Origin: JANOQP01 sp044227705
GTDB lineage: Bacteria; Bacteroidota; Bacteroidia; Chitinophagales; Saprospiraceae
Reading direction: 5' to 3'
Length of the DNA: 8,125 bases
Assembly (NCBI GenBank): GCA_044227705.1
Contig: JBGAWE010000209.1
Location: forward strand, 1-8,125
Part shown: positions 1 through 5,976 of the stretch, one piece after another
How positions within the stretch are numbered: position 1 is the stretch's first letter
How the letters are laid out: every line of letters begins with the position of its first letter
Notes under the pieces: model-generated
Told to the model about the DNA's origin: nothing
The model's input: only the letters and a program-made list of their open reading frames with translations
Database searches by the model: none
Made by a program: the position numbers and the translations under genes

Positions 1-44
1 AACGACTGTGTTGAAGGGCGGATTTCAGAAACGACTTATTCCTA

Positions 45-61
45 CCGAAGCAGCGCTTCGG
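45..61. repeat. Small perfect hairpin upstream of glyS
   Basis: CCGAAGC (45-51) and GCTTCGG (55-61) are perfectly complementary around a three-base AGC loop. TA at 43-44 and TA at 64-65 could add a short outer stem across a two-base bulge. No T-tract follows directly on the plus strand, so it is not a standard intrinsic terminator for an upstream plus gene. It may be a REP-like intergenic palindrome or the end of an upstream unit; the sequence alone cannot decide. Confidence 0.4.
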
Positions 62-103
62 GGTACAGCCGAGCGGCCGCGCACCACTTTCAGCGGCGTT
101 GTA

Positions 104-134
104 TTTGGCTTTGCGCCGCCCCTTTCCATCTTTG
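104..134 (+). promoter_or_regulatory. Candidate Bacteroidota-type promoter for glyS
   Basis: TTTG at 104-107 is followed after 19 bases by CATCTTTG at 127-134, one mismatch from the Bacteroidota -7 consensus TAnnTTTG. The spacing matches the usual distance between the -33 and -7 elements of this phylum. Transcription would start near 140, leaving about 40 bases of leader before the ATG at 182. This supports that ATG over the in-frame GTG at 8. A six-base inverted repeat, GCGGCG (93-98) and CGCCGC (114-119), flanks the -33 element. The call rests on consensus matching only. Confidence 0.4.
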
Positions 135-181
135 CGCCCCGAAAAAGCCCCATTTTTTCAAAGCACAACCACCGAAAGTCG

Positions 182-1726
182 ATGCAAATCGAGGAGTTTT
201 TCAAGAAAATCGTTTCCCACAGCAAAGAGTACGGCTTCATCTTCCCCTCGTCGGAGATCTACGACGGGCAGGGCGGCGTCTACGACTACGGCCCCTACGG
301 CGTGGAGCTGAAGAACAACATCAAGGAGTACTGGTGGCGGGCGATGGTGCAGATGAACGACAACATCGTCGGCCTCGACGCGGCCATCTTCATGCACCCG
401 AAGACGTGGAAGGCCAGCGGCCACGTCGACGCCTTCAACGACCCGCTCGTCGACAACCGAGATTCGAAAAAGCGCTACCGCGCCGACGTCCTCATTGAGG
501 ACGCCATCTCCCGGATGGAGGAAAAGGCCGAAAAGGAGGTCGAAAAGGCCAAAAAGCGCTTTGCCGACAACTTCGACGAAAAGCTTTTCCGCGAGACGAA
601 CCCGCGCGTTCTGGAATATGCCCAAAAAGCCGCTGCGACGGAAAAACTCCTCGCCGAAAACATGAAGGCGGGCAACATGGCGGGCCTCAAAGCCATGCTC
701 GACGACCTCGAAATAGGAGAACCGGAGACCGGGAACCGCAACTGGACCGAGGTCAGGCAGTTCAACCTGATGTTCTCGACCCAGATGTCGGCCATCGCGG
801 GCGACGAGGGCAAGCTCTACCTCCGGCCGGAGACGGCGCAGGGCATCTTTGTCAACTTTTTGAACGTCCAGAAGACGACGCGGCAGAAAATCCCCTTCGG
901 CATCGCCCAAATCGGGAAGGCTTTCAGGAATGAAATCGTGGCGCGGCAGTTCATCTTCCGGATGCGCGAGTTCGAGCAGATGGAGATGCAGTTCTTCATC
1001 CGCCCCGGCACCGAAATGGAGGTCTACAACCATTGGAAGGCCGCCCGCATGAAGTGGCACGCCGCCATCACCCCCGACTCGAAGCTGCGGTTCAAAGACC
1101 ATGACAACCTCGCCCACTACGCAAACGCCGCCGTCGATATCCAGTACGAGTTCCCCTTCGGATTCAAAGAGCTTGAGGGCATCCACTCGCGGACGGACTT
1201 CGACCTGAAATCGCACCAGGAACTTTCGGGCAAGCGGCTCCAATATTTCGACCCGGAACTGAACGAGAGCTACGTCCCCTTCGTCGTCGAGACGTCCGTC
1301 GGCTGCGACCGGATGTTCCTCGCCGTACTCTCGAACTCGCTCGTCGAAGAGACGGTGCCGGACGCACAGGGCGAGGATTCGAGCCGCACCGTTTTGAAGA
1401 TACCGCCCGCGCTCGCGCCGGTGAAGTGCGCCGTCCTGCCGCTGTTGAAGAACAAGGAGGAGCTGACGGAGAAGGCGAAAGCCATCTACAACTCGCTTAA
1501 ATTCAGCTTTTTGTGCCAATACGACGAGAAAGATGCCATCGGCAAGCGCTACCGCCGTCAAGATGCCATCGGAACGCCCTATTGCGTCACCATCGACTTC
1601 GAGACCCTCGAAAACGACACCGTCACCATCCGAGAGCGCGACTCGATGAAACAGGAGCGCGTGGCGATCTCGGCTGTCGAGGGCATCGTGCGGGAACGGG
1701 TGGACATGAGGCGGCTTTTTGAATAA
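182..1726 (+). CDS. glyS: Glycine--tRNA ligase (alpha2, class II)
   Basis: Cytoplasmic class II aminoacyl-tRNA synthetase that attaches glycine to tRNA-Gly using ATP. The product has 514 residues, normal for the single-chain homodimeric type (about 450-520) rather than the alpha2beta2 glyQ/glyS enzyme. The N-terminus has the family signature GGVYDYGPYG (31-40). RPETAQGIFVNF lies at 215-226. Motif 2 begins with FRNEI (248-252) and continues into REFEQME (262-268). Motif 3 is the segment around ETSVGCDR (370-377), with its arginine at 377. A C-terminal anticodon-binding domain starts near 410 and includes GKRYRRQDAIGTPYC (454-468). A charged Glu/Lys-rich helical insertion occupies about 108-180. 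The frame stays open upstream to a GTG at 8, but those 58 codons look non-coding and overlap the candidate promoter, so I chose ATG 182. No Shine-Dalgarno site is seen. The gene ends in TAA, which shows that TAA is a working stop in this genome. Confidence 0.97.
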   Translation: MQIEEFFKKIVSHSKEYGFIFPSSEIYDGQGGVYDYGPYGVELKNNIKEYWWRAMVQMNDNIVGLDAAIFMHPKTWKASGHVDAFNDPLVDNRDSKKRYRADVLIEDAISRMEEKAEKEVEKAKKRFADNFDEKLFRETNPRVLEYAQKAAATEKLLAENMKAGNMAGLKAMLDDLEIGEPETGNRNWTEVRQFNLMFSTQMSAIAGDEGKLYLRPETAQGIFVNFLNVQKTTRQKIPFGIAQIGKAFRNEIVARQFIFRMREFEQMEMQFFIRPGTEMEVYNHWKAARMKWHAAITPDSKLRFKDHDNLAHYANAAVDIQYEFPFGFKELEGIHSRTDFDLKSHQELSGKRLQYFDPELNESYVPFVVETSVGCDRMFLAVLSNSLVEETVPDAQGEDSSRTVLKIPPALAPVKCAVLPLLKNKEELTEKAKAIYNSLKFSFLCQYDEKDAIGKRYRRQDAIGTPYCVTIDFETLENDTVTIRERDSMKQERVAISAVEGIVRERVDMRRLFE

Positions 1727-1745
1727 ACCATCGGCAATCGGATGT

Positions 1746-1765
1746 ACACGGATTTGACACGGATT
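1746..1765 (+). repeat. Tandem ACACGGATT repeat between glyS and the next gene
   Basis: ACACGGATT occurs at 1746-1754 and again at 1757-1765, with an 11-base period. It resembles fragments of the dispersed 'ACACGGATT' intergenic repeats seen in various bacterial genomes; that link is from memory and is not proven here. It lies just before the chosen start at 1772, and an upstream ATG at 1742 would translate it. This is a reason to prefer the downstream start. Confidence 0.45.
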
Positions 1766-1771
1766 GCAAAA

Positions 1772-2278
1772 ATGAAGCTCGCGACGACCGCTTTCCTTTT
1801 CCTGCTCCTCCGATTTGCCTCGGCCCAAATCGTCGAGACCGACCATTTCGACATCGGTGGCCTCGTCAAGAAACCGATGGCCGTCTCAATGGTCGATCTG
1901 AAGGCGTTGCCGCAGGTCGACATCGCCGACTTGACCATCTTCAACCACAAGGGGGAAACCAAAAGCACCCTGCGCGGTTTGAAGGGCGTCGCGCTAAAGC
2001 CGCTGCTCGACAGCATCCAAATCGACTGCGAGCGGCCGAAGCTGTTGAGCGAGTTCTACCTCACCTTCGAGGCAGCCGACGGCTACAAGGTGGTCTTCTC
2101 TTGGAACGAGATATTCAACTCCGAGACTGGGAAGAACCTCTACATCGTCACCGAGCGCGACGGAAAATCCTTCGGCGAGATGGGCGACAAACTCCTCCTG
2201 CTCACCACTTCCGACCAGATGACCGGGCGGCGGATGGTCAAAGGGTTGTCGAAAATCACGGTTTCCCGAACGCAATAG
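1772..2278 (+). CDS. Small exported sulfite-oxidase/molybdopterin-fold protein
   Basis: A 168-residue protein starting with a clear signal peptide: a lysine at 2, a hydrophobic stretch at about 4-14, and a cleavage site after ASAQ (16-19). It is therefore probably periplasmic. The mature part resembles the oxidoreductase molybdopterin-binding domain (sulfite oxidase type). FDIGGLVKKPMAVSMVDLKAL (26-46) fits the usual 'G.V..P...s...L..lP' opening, LRGLKGVALKPLLDSI (68-82) fits the 'W.GV.L..LL' region, and TSDQMTGRRMVKGLSKITV (146-164) fits the C-terminal strand. At the position where family enzymes hold the molybdenum-binding cysteine there is none (TIFNHKGE, 55-62). The only cysteine in the protein is at 86, elsewhere in the fold. 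It may therefore use the fold without redox catalysis. A start at ATG 1742 is possible but would place ten odd residues before the signal peptide. It follows glyS by 45 bases and precedes lpdA by 48. Fold assignment moderate; function unknown. Confidence 0.8.
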   Translation: MKLATTAFLFLLLRFASAQIVETDHFDIGGLVKKPMAVSMVDLKALPQVDIADLTIFNHKGETKSTLRGLKGVALKPLLDSIQIDCERPKLLSEFYLTFEAADGYKVVFSWNEIFNSETGKNLYIVTERDGKSFGEMGDKLLLLTTSDQMTGRRMVKGLSKITVSRTQ

Positions 2279-2326
2279 CCCCCGCCATTTGAAAGCCTTG
2301 CAAACAACAAATCAACCCAGTCGTCA

Positions 2327-3571
2327 ATGAACTTCGACCTTATCGTCATCGGCAGCGGCCCGGGCGGCTACGTCGCCGCCATCCGCGCCAGCCAGCTCAA
2401 AATGAAAGTGGCCATCATCGAGCGCGAGAACCTCGGCGGCATCTGCCTCAACTGGGGCTGCATCCCGACGAAGGCGTTGCTCAAAAGCGCCAACGTGTTC
2501 GAATACCTCAGCCACGCCAGCGACTACGGCATCAAGGTCGCCGGGGCCGAGGCCGACTTCGGGGGGATGATTGCCCGCAGCCGCGGCGTCGCGGACGGGA
2601 TGAACAAGGGCGTGCAGTTCTTGATGAAAAAGAACAACGTCACCGTCATCATGGGGGCTGCCAAACTGGCCAAAGGCCCCTCCGTTGATGTTGTTGATAA
2701 GGAAGGAAAAACCACCAACTACACCGCCAAGAGCATCATTGTCGCCACCGGCGGCCGCGCAAAGGAGCTGCCGAACCTCAAGATCGACGGCGAAAAAATC
2801 ATCGAGTACCGCAAGGCCATGTCGCTTCCGGTGCAGCCGAAGAAAATGGTCGTCGTCGGTGCGGGGGCCATCGGGGTGGAGTTCGCCTATTTCTACAATG
2901 CCATCGGGACGCAGGTGACGGTCGTCGAGTTCATGGAGCAGGGCCTCGTGCCGCGCGAGGACGCCGACATTTCAAAAGAACTGAACAAGGTCTTCACCAA
3001 AAAGGGCATCAAGACGCTGGCCAACACCTCCGTCGAGACCGTCGACACAAAAGGCGACGGCTGCAAAGTGACCGTCAAAGACCGCAAGACCGGCGCGACC
3101 TCGGTCATCGAGTGCGACGTCGTCCTTTCCGCCGCCGGGGTCACGCCGAACACGGAGAACATCGGCCTCGAAACGCTCGGCGTCGCCACCGACCGGGGCT
3201 TCATCAAGGTCAACGAATGGTACGAGACGAACGTGAAAGGCGTCTTCGCCATCGGCGACGTGCTGCCCACGCCCGCCCTCGCCCACGTCGCCAGCGCGGA
3301 GGGCATCACCTGCGTCGAGAAAATCGCCGGCGCGCACACCGAGCCGATTGACTATGGAAACATCCCCGGTTGCACCTATTGCTCGCCCGAGATTGCGTCG
3401 GTCGGAATGACGGAGGCGCAGGCGAAAGAGAAGGGCTACGAGCTGAAAATCGGGAAGTTCCCGTTCATGGCCAGCGGCAAGGCAAAGGCTGCGGGCGCGC
3501 CCGAGGGTTTTGTCAAGGTCATATTCTACTCGAAATACGGCGAGTGGCTCGGCTGCCACATGAACGGCTAA
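2327..3571 (+). CDS. lpdA: Dihydrolipoyl dehydrogenase (E3), cut short by an in-frame stop
   Basis: FAD enzyme that reoxidises dihydrolipoamide with NAD+ in pyruvate, 2-oxoglutarate or branched-chain dehydrogenase complexes and in glycine cleavage. The open frame gives 414 residues. The FAD-binding GSGPGG is at 9-14. The redox disulfide is GGICLNWGCIPTKALL, with C40 and C45. The NAD-binding GAGAIG is at 178-183, followed by the second-strand glutamate near 201. The second FAD motif GVFAIGD is at 305-311. The C-terminal dimerisation domain begins near 345 and stops at HMNG (411-414) with TAA at 3569-3571. The same frame then continues without another stop for exactly 50 codons to TGA at 3722-3724, for a total of 465 codons, the normal family length. 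The missing part contains the catalytic His-Glu motif, so the 414-residue product should be inactive as E3. Asn413, just before the stop, also looks unusual where relatives tend to have Ile. The stop may be a nonsense mutation, a sequencing or assembly error, or less likely readthrough. Confidence 0.93.
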   Translation: MNFDLIVIGSGPGGYVAAIRASQLKMKVAIIERENLGGICLNWGCIPTKALLKSANVFEYLSHASDYGIKVAGAEADFGGMIARSRGVADGMNKGVQFLMKKNNVTVIMGAAKLAKGPSVDVVDKEGKTTNYTAKSIIVATGGRAKELPNLKIDGEKIIEYRKAMSLPVQPKKMVVVGAGAIGVEFAYFYNAIGTQVTVVEFMEQGLVPREDADISKELNKVFTKKGIKTLANTSVETVDTKGDGCKVTVKDRKTGATSVIECDVVLSAAGVTPNTENIGLETLGVATDRGFIKVNEWYETNVKGVFAIGDVLPTPALAHVASAEGITCVEKIAGAHTEPIDYGNIPGCTYCSPEIASVGMTEAQAKEKGYELKIGKFPFMASGKAKAAGAPEGFVKVIFYSKYGEWLGCHMNG

Positions 3572-3724
3572 AACGTCACCGAGATGCTCGCCGAGGTCGT
3601 CACCGCCCGCAAGCTCGAAACGACCGGCCACGAAATCATCAAGTCGATGCACCCGCACCCGACCATGTCGGAGGCCATCATGGAGGCGGCGGCTGCGGCT
3701 TACGGCGAGGTCATCCACATTTGA
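3572..3724 (+). pseudogene. lpdA: Detached C-terminal 50 codons of lpdA
   Basis: In frame with the lpdA segment upstream and separated from it only by TAA 3569-3571. It encodes residues 416-465 of the ancestral protein. It opens with NVTEMLAE and carries the active-site segment HPHPTMSE (442-449), whose second histidine (444) and glutamate (449) form the catalytic dyad contributed across the dimer. It ends with AAYGEVIHI, a typical Lpd tail. Frame, motif and ending show no decay, which points to a very recent event or a sequence error. An internal ATG at 3584 could in principle start a 46-residue fragment, but no ribosome-binding site supports this. Its TGA abuts the queE ATG. Confidence 0.85.
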
Positions 3725-4477
3725 ATGAAACTCGCTCGGCTCAACGGCGAACCCGAAATCTTCCATTCCATCCAGGGAGAAGGCCGGAGCATCGGCCGAC
3801 CGAGCGTCTTCGTCCGCACGAGCCTCTGCAACCTGCACTGCCGCTGGTGCGACACGGACTACACTTGGAACTGGGTCGGAACTCCTTTTTCGCATGAAAA
3901 GGACGGCGAGGCGGGGTATCAAAAGTTCTCCAAAAAGGACTGGCTGGTCGAGGCATCGACCGAGGAGATTGCTCGCAAAGTATTGGCTTTCAATTGTTTG
4001 AACGTCATCCTGACCGGCGGGGAGCCGATGATGCAACAGGCGGGGCTGGTCGAGTTGATGAAGAATTTGAGGGCGGCCAACCGCCGCTTCTTTTTTGAAA
4101 TCGAGACAAACGGAACCCTCGCCCCGACGGCAGAACTCGACGAATTGATCGGGCAGTACAACGTCTCCCCCAAGCTCTCGAACTCCGGCTGCCCCGAGCG
4201 GCTGCGCGACAAGCCTCGGGCGATGCAGTTCTTCGCCAAAAGCGAAAAGGCGAATGTCAAGTTCGTCATCGCGGAGAGGGAAGACCTCGACGAGGTTCTG
4301 GTTTTGTTGAAAAAATACAGAATCGAGCCGGAAAGGGTCTTCCTCATGCCCGAAGGCTCGACCCGCGAGCGGTTGGCGGCGCGACGAGAATGGCTCGTGG
4401 AAGTCTGCAAAAAGCACGGCTTCAACTACACGGACCGATTGCACATCGAAATCTACGGAAGCAAAAAAGGGGTTTGA
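3725..4477 (+). CDS. queE: 7-carboxy-7-deazaguanine synthase (radical SAM)
   Basis: Cytoplasmic radical-SAM enzyme that converts 6-carboxy-tetrahydropterin to 7-carboxy-7-deazaguanine in the pathway to preQ0, preQ1 and the queuosine base of tRNA. The 250-residue product begins with the QueE-type GEPEIFHSIQGEG (8-20). The [4Fe-4S] cluster motif is CNLHCRWC, with cysteines at 35, 39 and 42, followed by DTDYTW (43-48). The SAM-binding GGEP is at 98-101, ETNG at 127-130, VSPKLSNSG at 147-155 and LMPEG at 207-211. The end, RLHIEIYGSKKGV, is typical of the family. An insertion of about 30 residues between the cluster motif and the next helix (49-78) is common in the longer QueE forms. The ATG follows the final TGA of lpdA with no gap, and paaC starts three bases after its own TGA, which suggests translational coupling. 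No other queuosine genes lie in the window. Confidence 0.95.
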   Translation: MKLARLNGEPEIFHSIQGEGRSIGRPSVFVRTSLCNLHCRWCDTDYTWNWVGTPFSHEKDGEAGYQKFSKKDWLVEASTEEIARKVLAFNCLNVILTGGEPMMQQAGLVELMKNLRAANRRFFFEIETNGTLAPTAELDELIGQYNVSPKLSNSGCPERLRDKPRAMQFFAKSEKANVKFVIAEREDLDEVLVLLKKYRIEPERVFLMPEGSTRERLAARREWLVEVCKKHGFNYTDRLHIEIYGSKKGV

Positions 4478-4480
4478 AAC

Positions 4481-5245
4481 ATGGACTTGAAAACTGCCCA
4501 CTTCGACTATCTGCTCCGCCTCGGCGACAGTGCGCTCGTCCTCGGCCAGCGGCTGGGCGAGTGGTGCGGCCACGGCCCGGTCCTCGAACAGGACATCGCC
4601 CTGTCGAACATCGGCCTCGACCTCATCGGGCAGGCCCGCTCGCTGTTGACCCACGCCGGGGAACTTGAGGGGCGCAGCCGCTCGGAGGACGACTTGGCCA
4701 TGTTCCGCGACGCGCAGGACTTCCGAAACCCGAACCTCGTCGAGCAGGCCAACGGCGATTGGGCGGTGACCGTCGTCCGCCAGTTCCTTTTCGATGCCTT
4801 CGACGTTTTCAACCTCGACTGGCTCTCCAAAAACTCGAACGACGAGACCCTGCGAGCCATCGCCGAGAAGTCGTTGAAAGAGGCGACCTACCACCTCCGC
4901 TGGTCGAGCGAGTGGGTCATCCGGCTGGGCGACGGCACCGAGGTCTCGCATGAAAGGGCGCAAACCGCCATCGACGAAATCTGGATGCACACTGGCGAGC
5001 TTTTCACGATGAACGAAACCGACAGGCTCTGCGAGGAGTTCGGCATCGCGCCCAACCTGCTGGAAATCAAAACCTTGTGGGACGCGAAAGTGGCCGAAGT
5101 GTTTTCAGAGGCGACGCTTTCGATGCCCAAAAACCAGTGGACGAGCTTTTACCTTGGCAAGAACGGGCAGCACACCGAGCAGCTCGGCTTCCTGTTGGCC
5201 GACCTCCAGTTCATGCAGCGGACGTACCCCAACATGACGTGGTGA
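4481..5245 (+). CDS. paaC: 1,2-phenylacetyl-CoA epoxidase subunit PaaC
   Basis: Structural subunit of the soluble multicomponent oxygenase PaaABCE, which epoxidises phenylacetyl-CoA in aerobic phenylacetate breakdown. In the family PaaA holds the diiron site, while PaaC is a catalytically inert ferritin-like partner. The product has 254 residues (E. coli PaaC has about 248). Recognisable segments are YLLRLGDSALVLGQRLGEWCG (10-30), DIALSNIGLDLIGQAR (38-53), KEATYHLRWSSEWVIRLGDG (133-152), HERAQTAIDEIW (157-168) and the tail GQHTEQLGFLLADLQFMQRTYP (229-250). The start lies three bases after queE, with AAGGGG about a dozen bases upstream as a weak possible ribosome-binding site. paaA, paaB, paaD and paaE, normally adjacent, are absent on both sides. 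Either the paa genes are scattered in this genome or this copy has a different use. Confidence 0.93.
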   Translation: MDLKTAHFDYLLRLGDSALVLGQRLGEWCGHGPVLEQDIALSNIGLDLIGQARSLLTHAGELEGRSRSEDDLAMFRDAQDFRNPNLVEQANGDWAVTVVRQFLFDAFDVFNLDWLSKNSNDETLRAIAEKSLKEATYHLRWSSEWVIRLGDGTEVSHERAQTAIDEIWMHTGELFTMNETDRLCEEFGIAPNLLEIKTLWDAKVAEVFSEATLSMPKNQWTSFYLGKNGQHTEQLGFLLADLQFMQRTYPNMTW

Positions 5246-5266
5246 CCCGCTGATTATCCAAAAAAC

Positions 5267-5920
5267 ATGGGGCAATTCATCCGCGAAAACCGCTGGTTCC
5301 TGTTCGTCTCGCTCGCCTTCCTGGCGTCCGTGCTGCTCGCGGCTTGGCGGATGCCCTATGGCGACGAGGTCATCTGCCTCAACTCGATGCGCCGCGAGCC
5401 GCTCAACGCCATCCTCTCTTTTTGGACGAGACTGGGCGAGGAGCCGCTCTGGCTTTTGACCATCGCGGGGCTGGCTGTTTTCAAAAACTACCGCTCGTCG
5501 CTCATCGCCCTGCTCACCGGGGCCATCGTGATGGGCGCGGCTTTCTACTCAAAAACCGTCCTCGAAACCGCGCGCCCGATGCGCTTCCTGACCGAGCACG
5601 GCCGCGCTGCCGAGGTCGTGACGGTGCCGAACATCGACGTATTCATGGGCAACACCTCCTTCCCGAGCGGCCACACGATGAGCGCCTTCGCCCTCTGGGG
5701 GATGCTCGCCTTCCTCTCGCGCCGCCGCCCGTCGGTCGACGTGGCCTGTGCGCTGGCGGCTTGCGGGGTGGGCTTTTCGCGCATCTTTCTATGCCAGCAT
5801 TTTTTGGTGGACGTCGGTGCCGGCTGTGCGCTCGGGCTGTTGATTTTCCTGATTTGTTGGCAGATGAGCCAAAGCCCGAGGCTTTTTTCCGCCCCGGTTT
5901 TTCAGAAGCGGCTGCTCTGA
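5267..5920 (+). CDS. PAP2-family integral membrane phosphatase
   Basis: Membrane lipid phosphatase of the type-2 phosphatidic acid phosphatase superfamily. Possible substrates include undecaprenyl pyrophosphate, phosphatidic acid or phosphatidylglycerophosphate; the sequence does not say which. The product has 217 residues. All three catalytic motifs are intact: KTVLETARP (96-104, KX6RP), PSGH (133-136) and SRIFLCQHFLVD (171-182, SRX5HX3D). The catalytic histidines are 136 and 178. Hydrophobic segments at roughly 10-27, 62-73, 78-95, 138-151, 157-170 and 181-199 fit a six-helix bundle with the active site on the outer face of the membrane. It starts 21 bases after paaC and has an A-rich stretch, not a Shine-Dalgarno site, before the ATG. 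It is the last gene of the plus-strand run. Confidence 0.93.
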   Translation: MGQFIRENRWFLFVSLAFLASVLLAAWRMPYGDEVICLNSMRREPLNAILSFWTRLGEEPLWLLTIAGLAVFKNYRSSLIALLTGAIVMGAAFYSKTVLETARPMRFLTEHGRAAEVVTVPNIDVFMGNTSFPSGHTMSAFALWGMLAFLSRRRPSVDVACALAACGVGFSRIFLCQHFLVDVGAGCALGLLIFLICWQMSQSPRLFSAPVFQKRLL

Positions 5921-5924
5921 AAAA

Positions 5925-5955
5925 GCGAAGGGGCGACTCAAAGCCGCCCCTTCGC
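5925..5955. terminator. Intrinsic terminator in a convergent gap, mainly for the minus strand
   Basis: A perfect 11-base-pair GC-rich stem, GCGAAGGGGCG (5925-5935) with CGCCCCTTCGC (5945-5955), closes a nine-base loop. Read on the minus strand it follows the murein-protein stop (5979-5977) and is followed by TTTTT (5924-5920), the classic layout. On the plus strand it lies five bases after the PAP2 stop but has only an A-tract before it and no T-tract after it. Termination in that direction would be weaker. Confidence 0.85.
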
Positions 5956-5976
5956 CACTAAACCTGCCGGGCCGTT

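Noticed and set aside
8..181. In-frame 58-codon N-terminal extension of glyS from a GTG start
   Set aside because: It is unlike known synthetase N-termini, includes the hairpin and candidate promoter, and the standard family start aligns with ATG 182.
1530..1572. Direct repeat AAGATGCCATCGG at 1530-1542 and 1560-1572 within glyS
   Set aside because: Both copies encode the DAIG residues of the anticodon-binding domain, which reads as a normal family sequence of normal length, so this is not a duplication.
158..1846. A 562-codon minus-strand open frame opposite glyS
   Set aside because: Shadow of the glyS codon pattern; the plus-strand frame has all the class II synthetase motifs.
3569..3571. 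Recoding of the lpdA stop to an amino acid
   Set aside because: Selenocysteine and pyrrolysine use UGA and UAG, not UAA, and TAA ends glyS normally. Error or nonsense mutation is simpler.
2972..4990. A 672-codon open frame on the minus strand across lpdA, queE and paaC
   Set aside because: It lies antisense to three well-identified genes, shows no recognisable domain and is full of low-complexity Arg/Val/Asp patterns. Long antisense frames are expected in GC-rich coding DNA.
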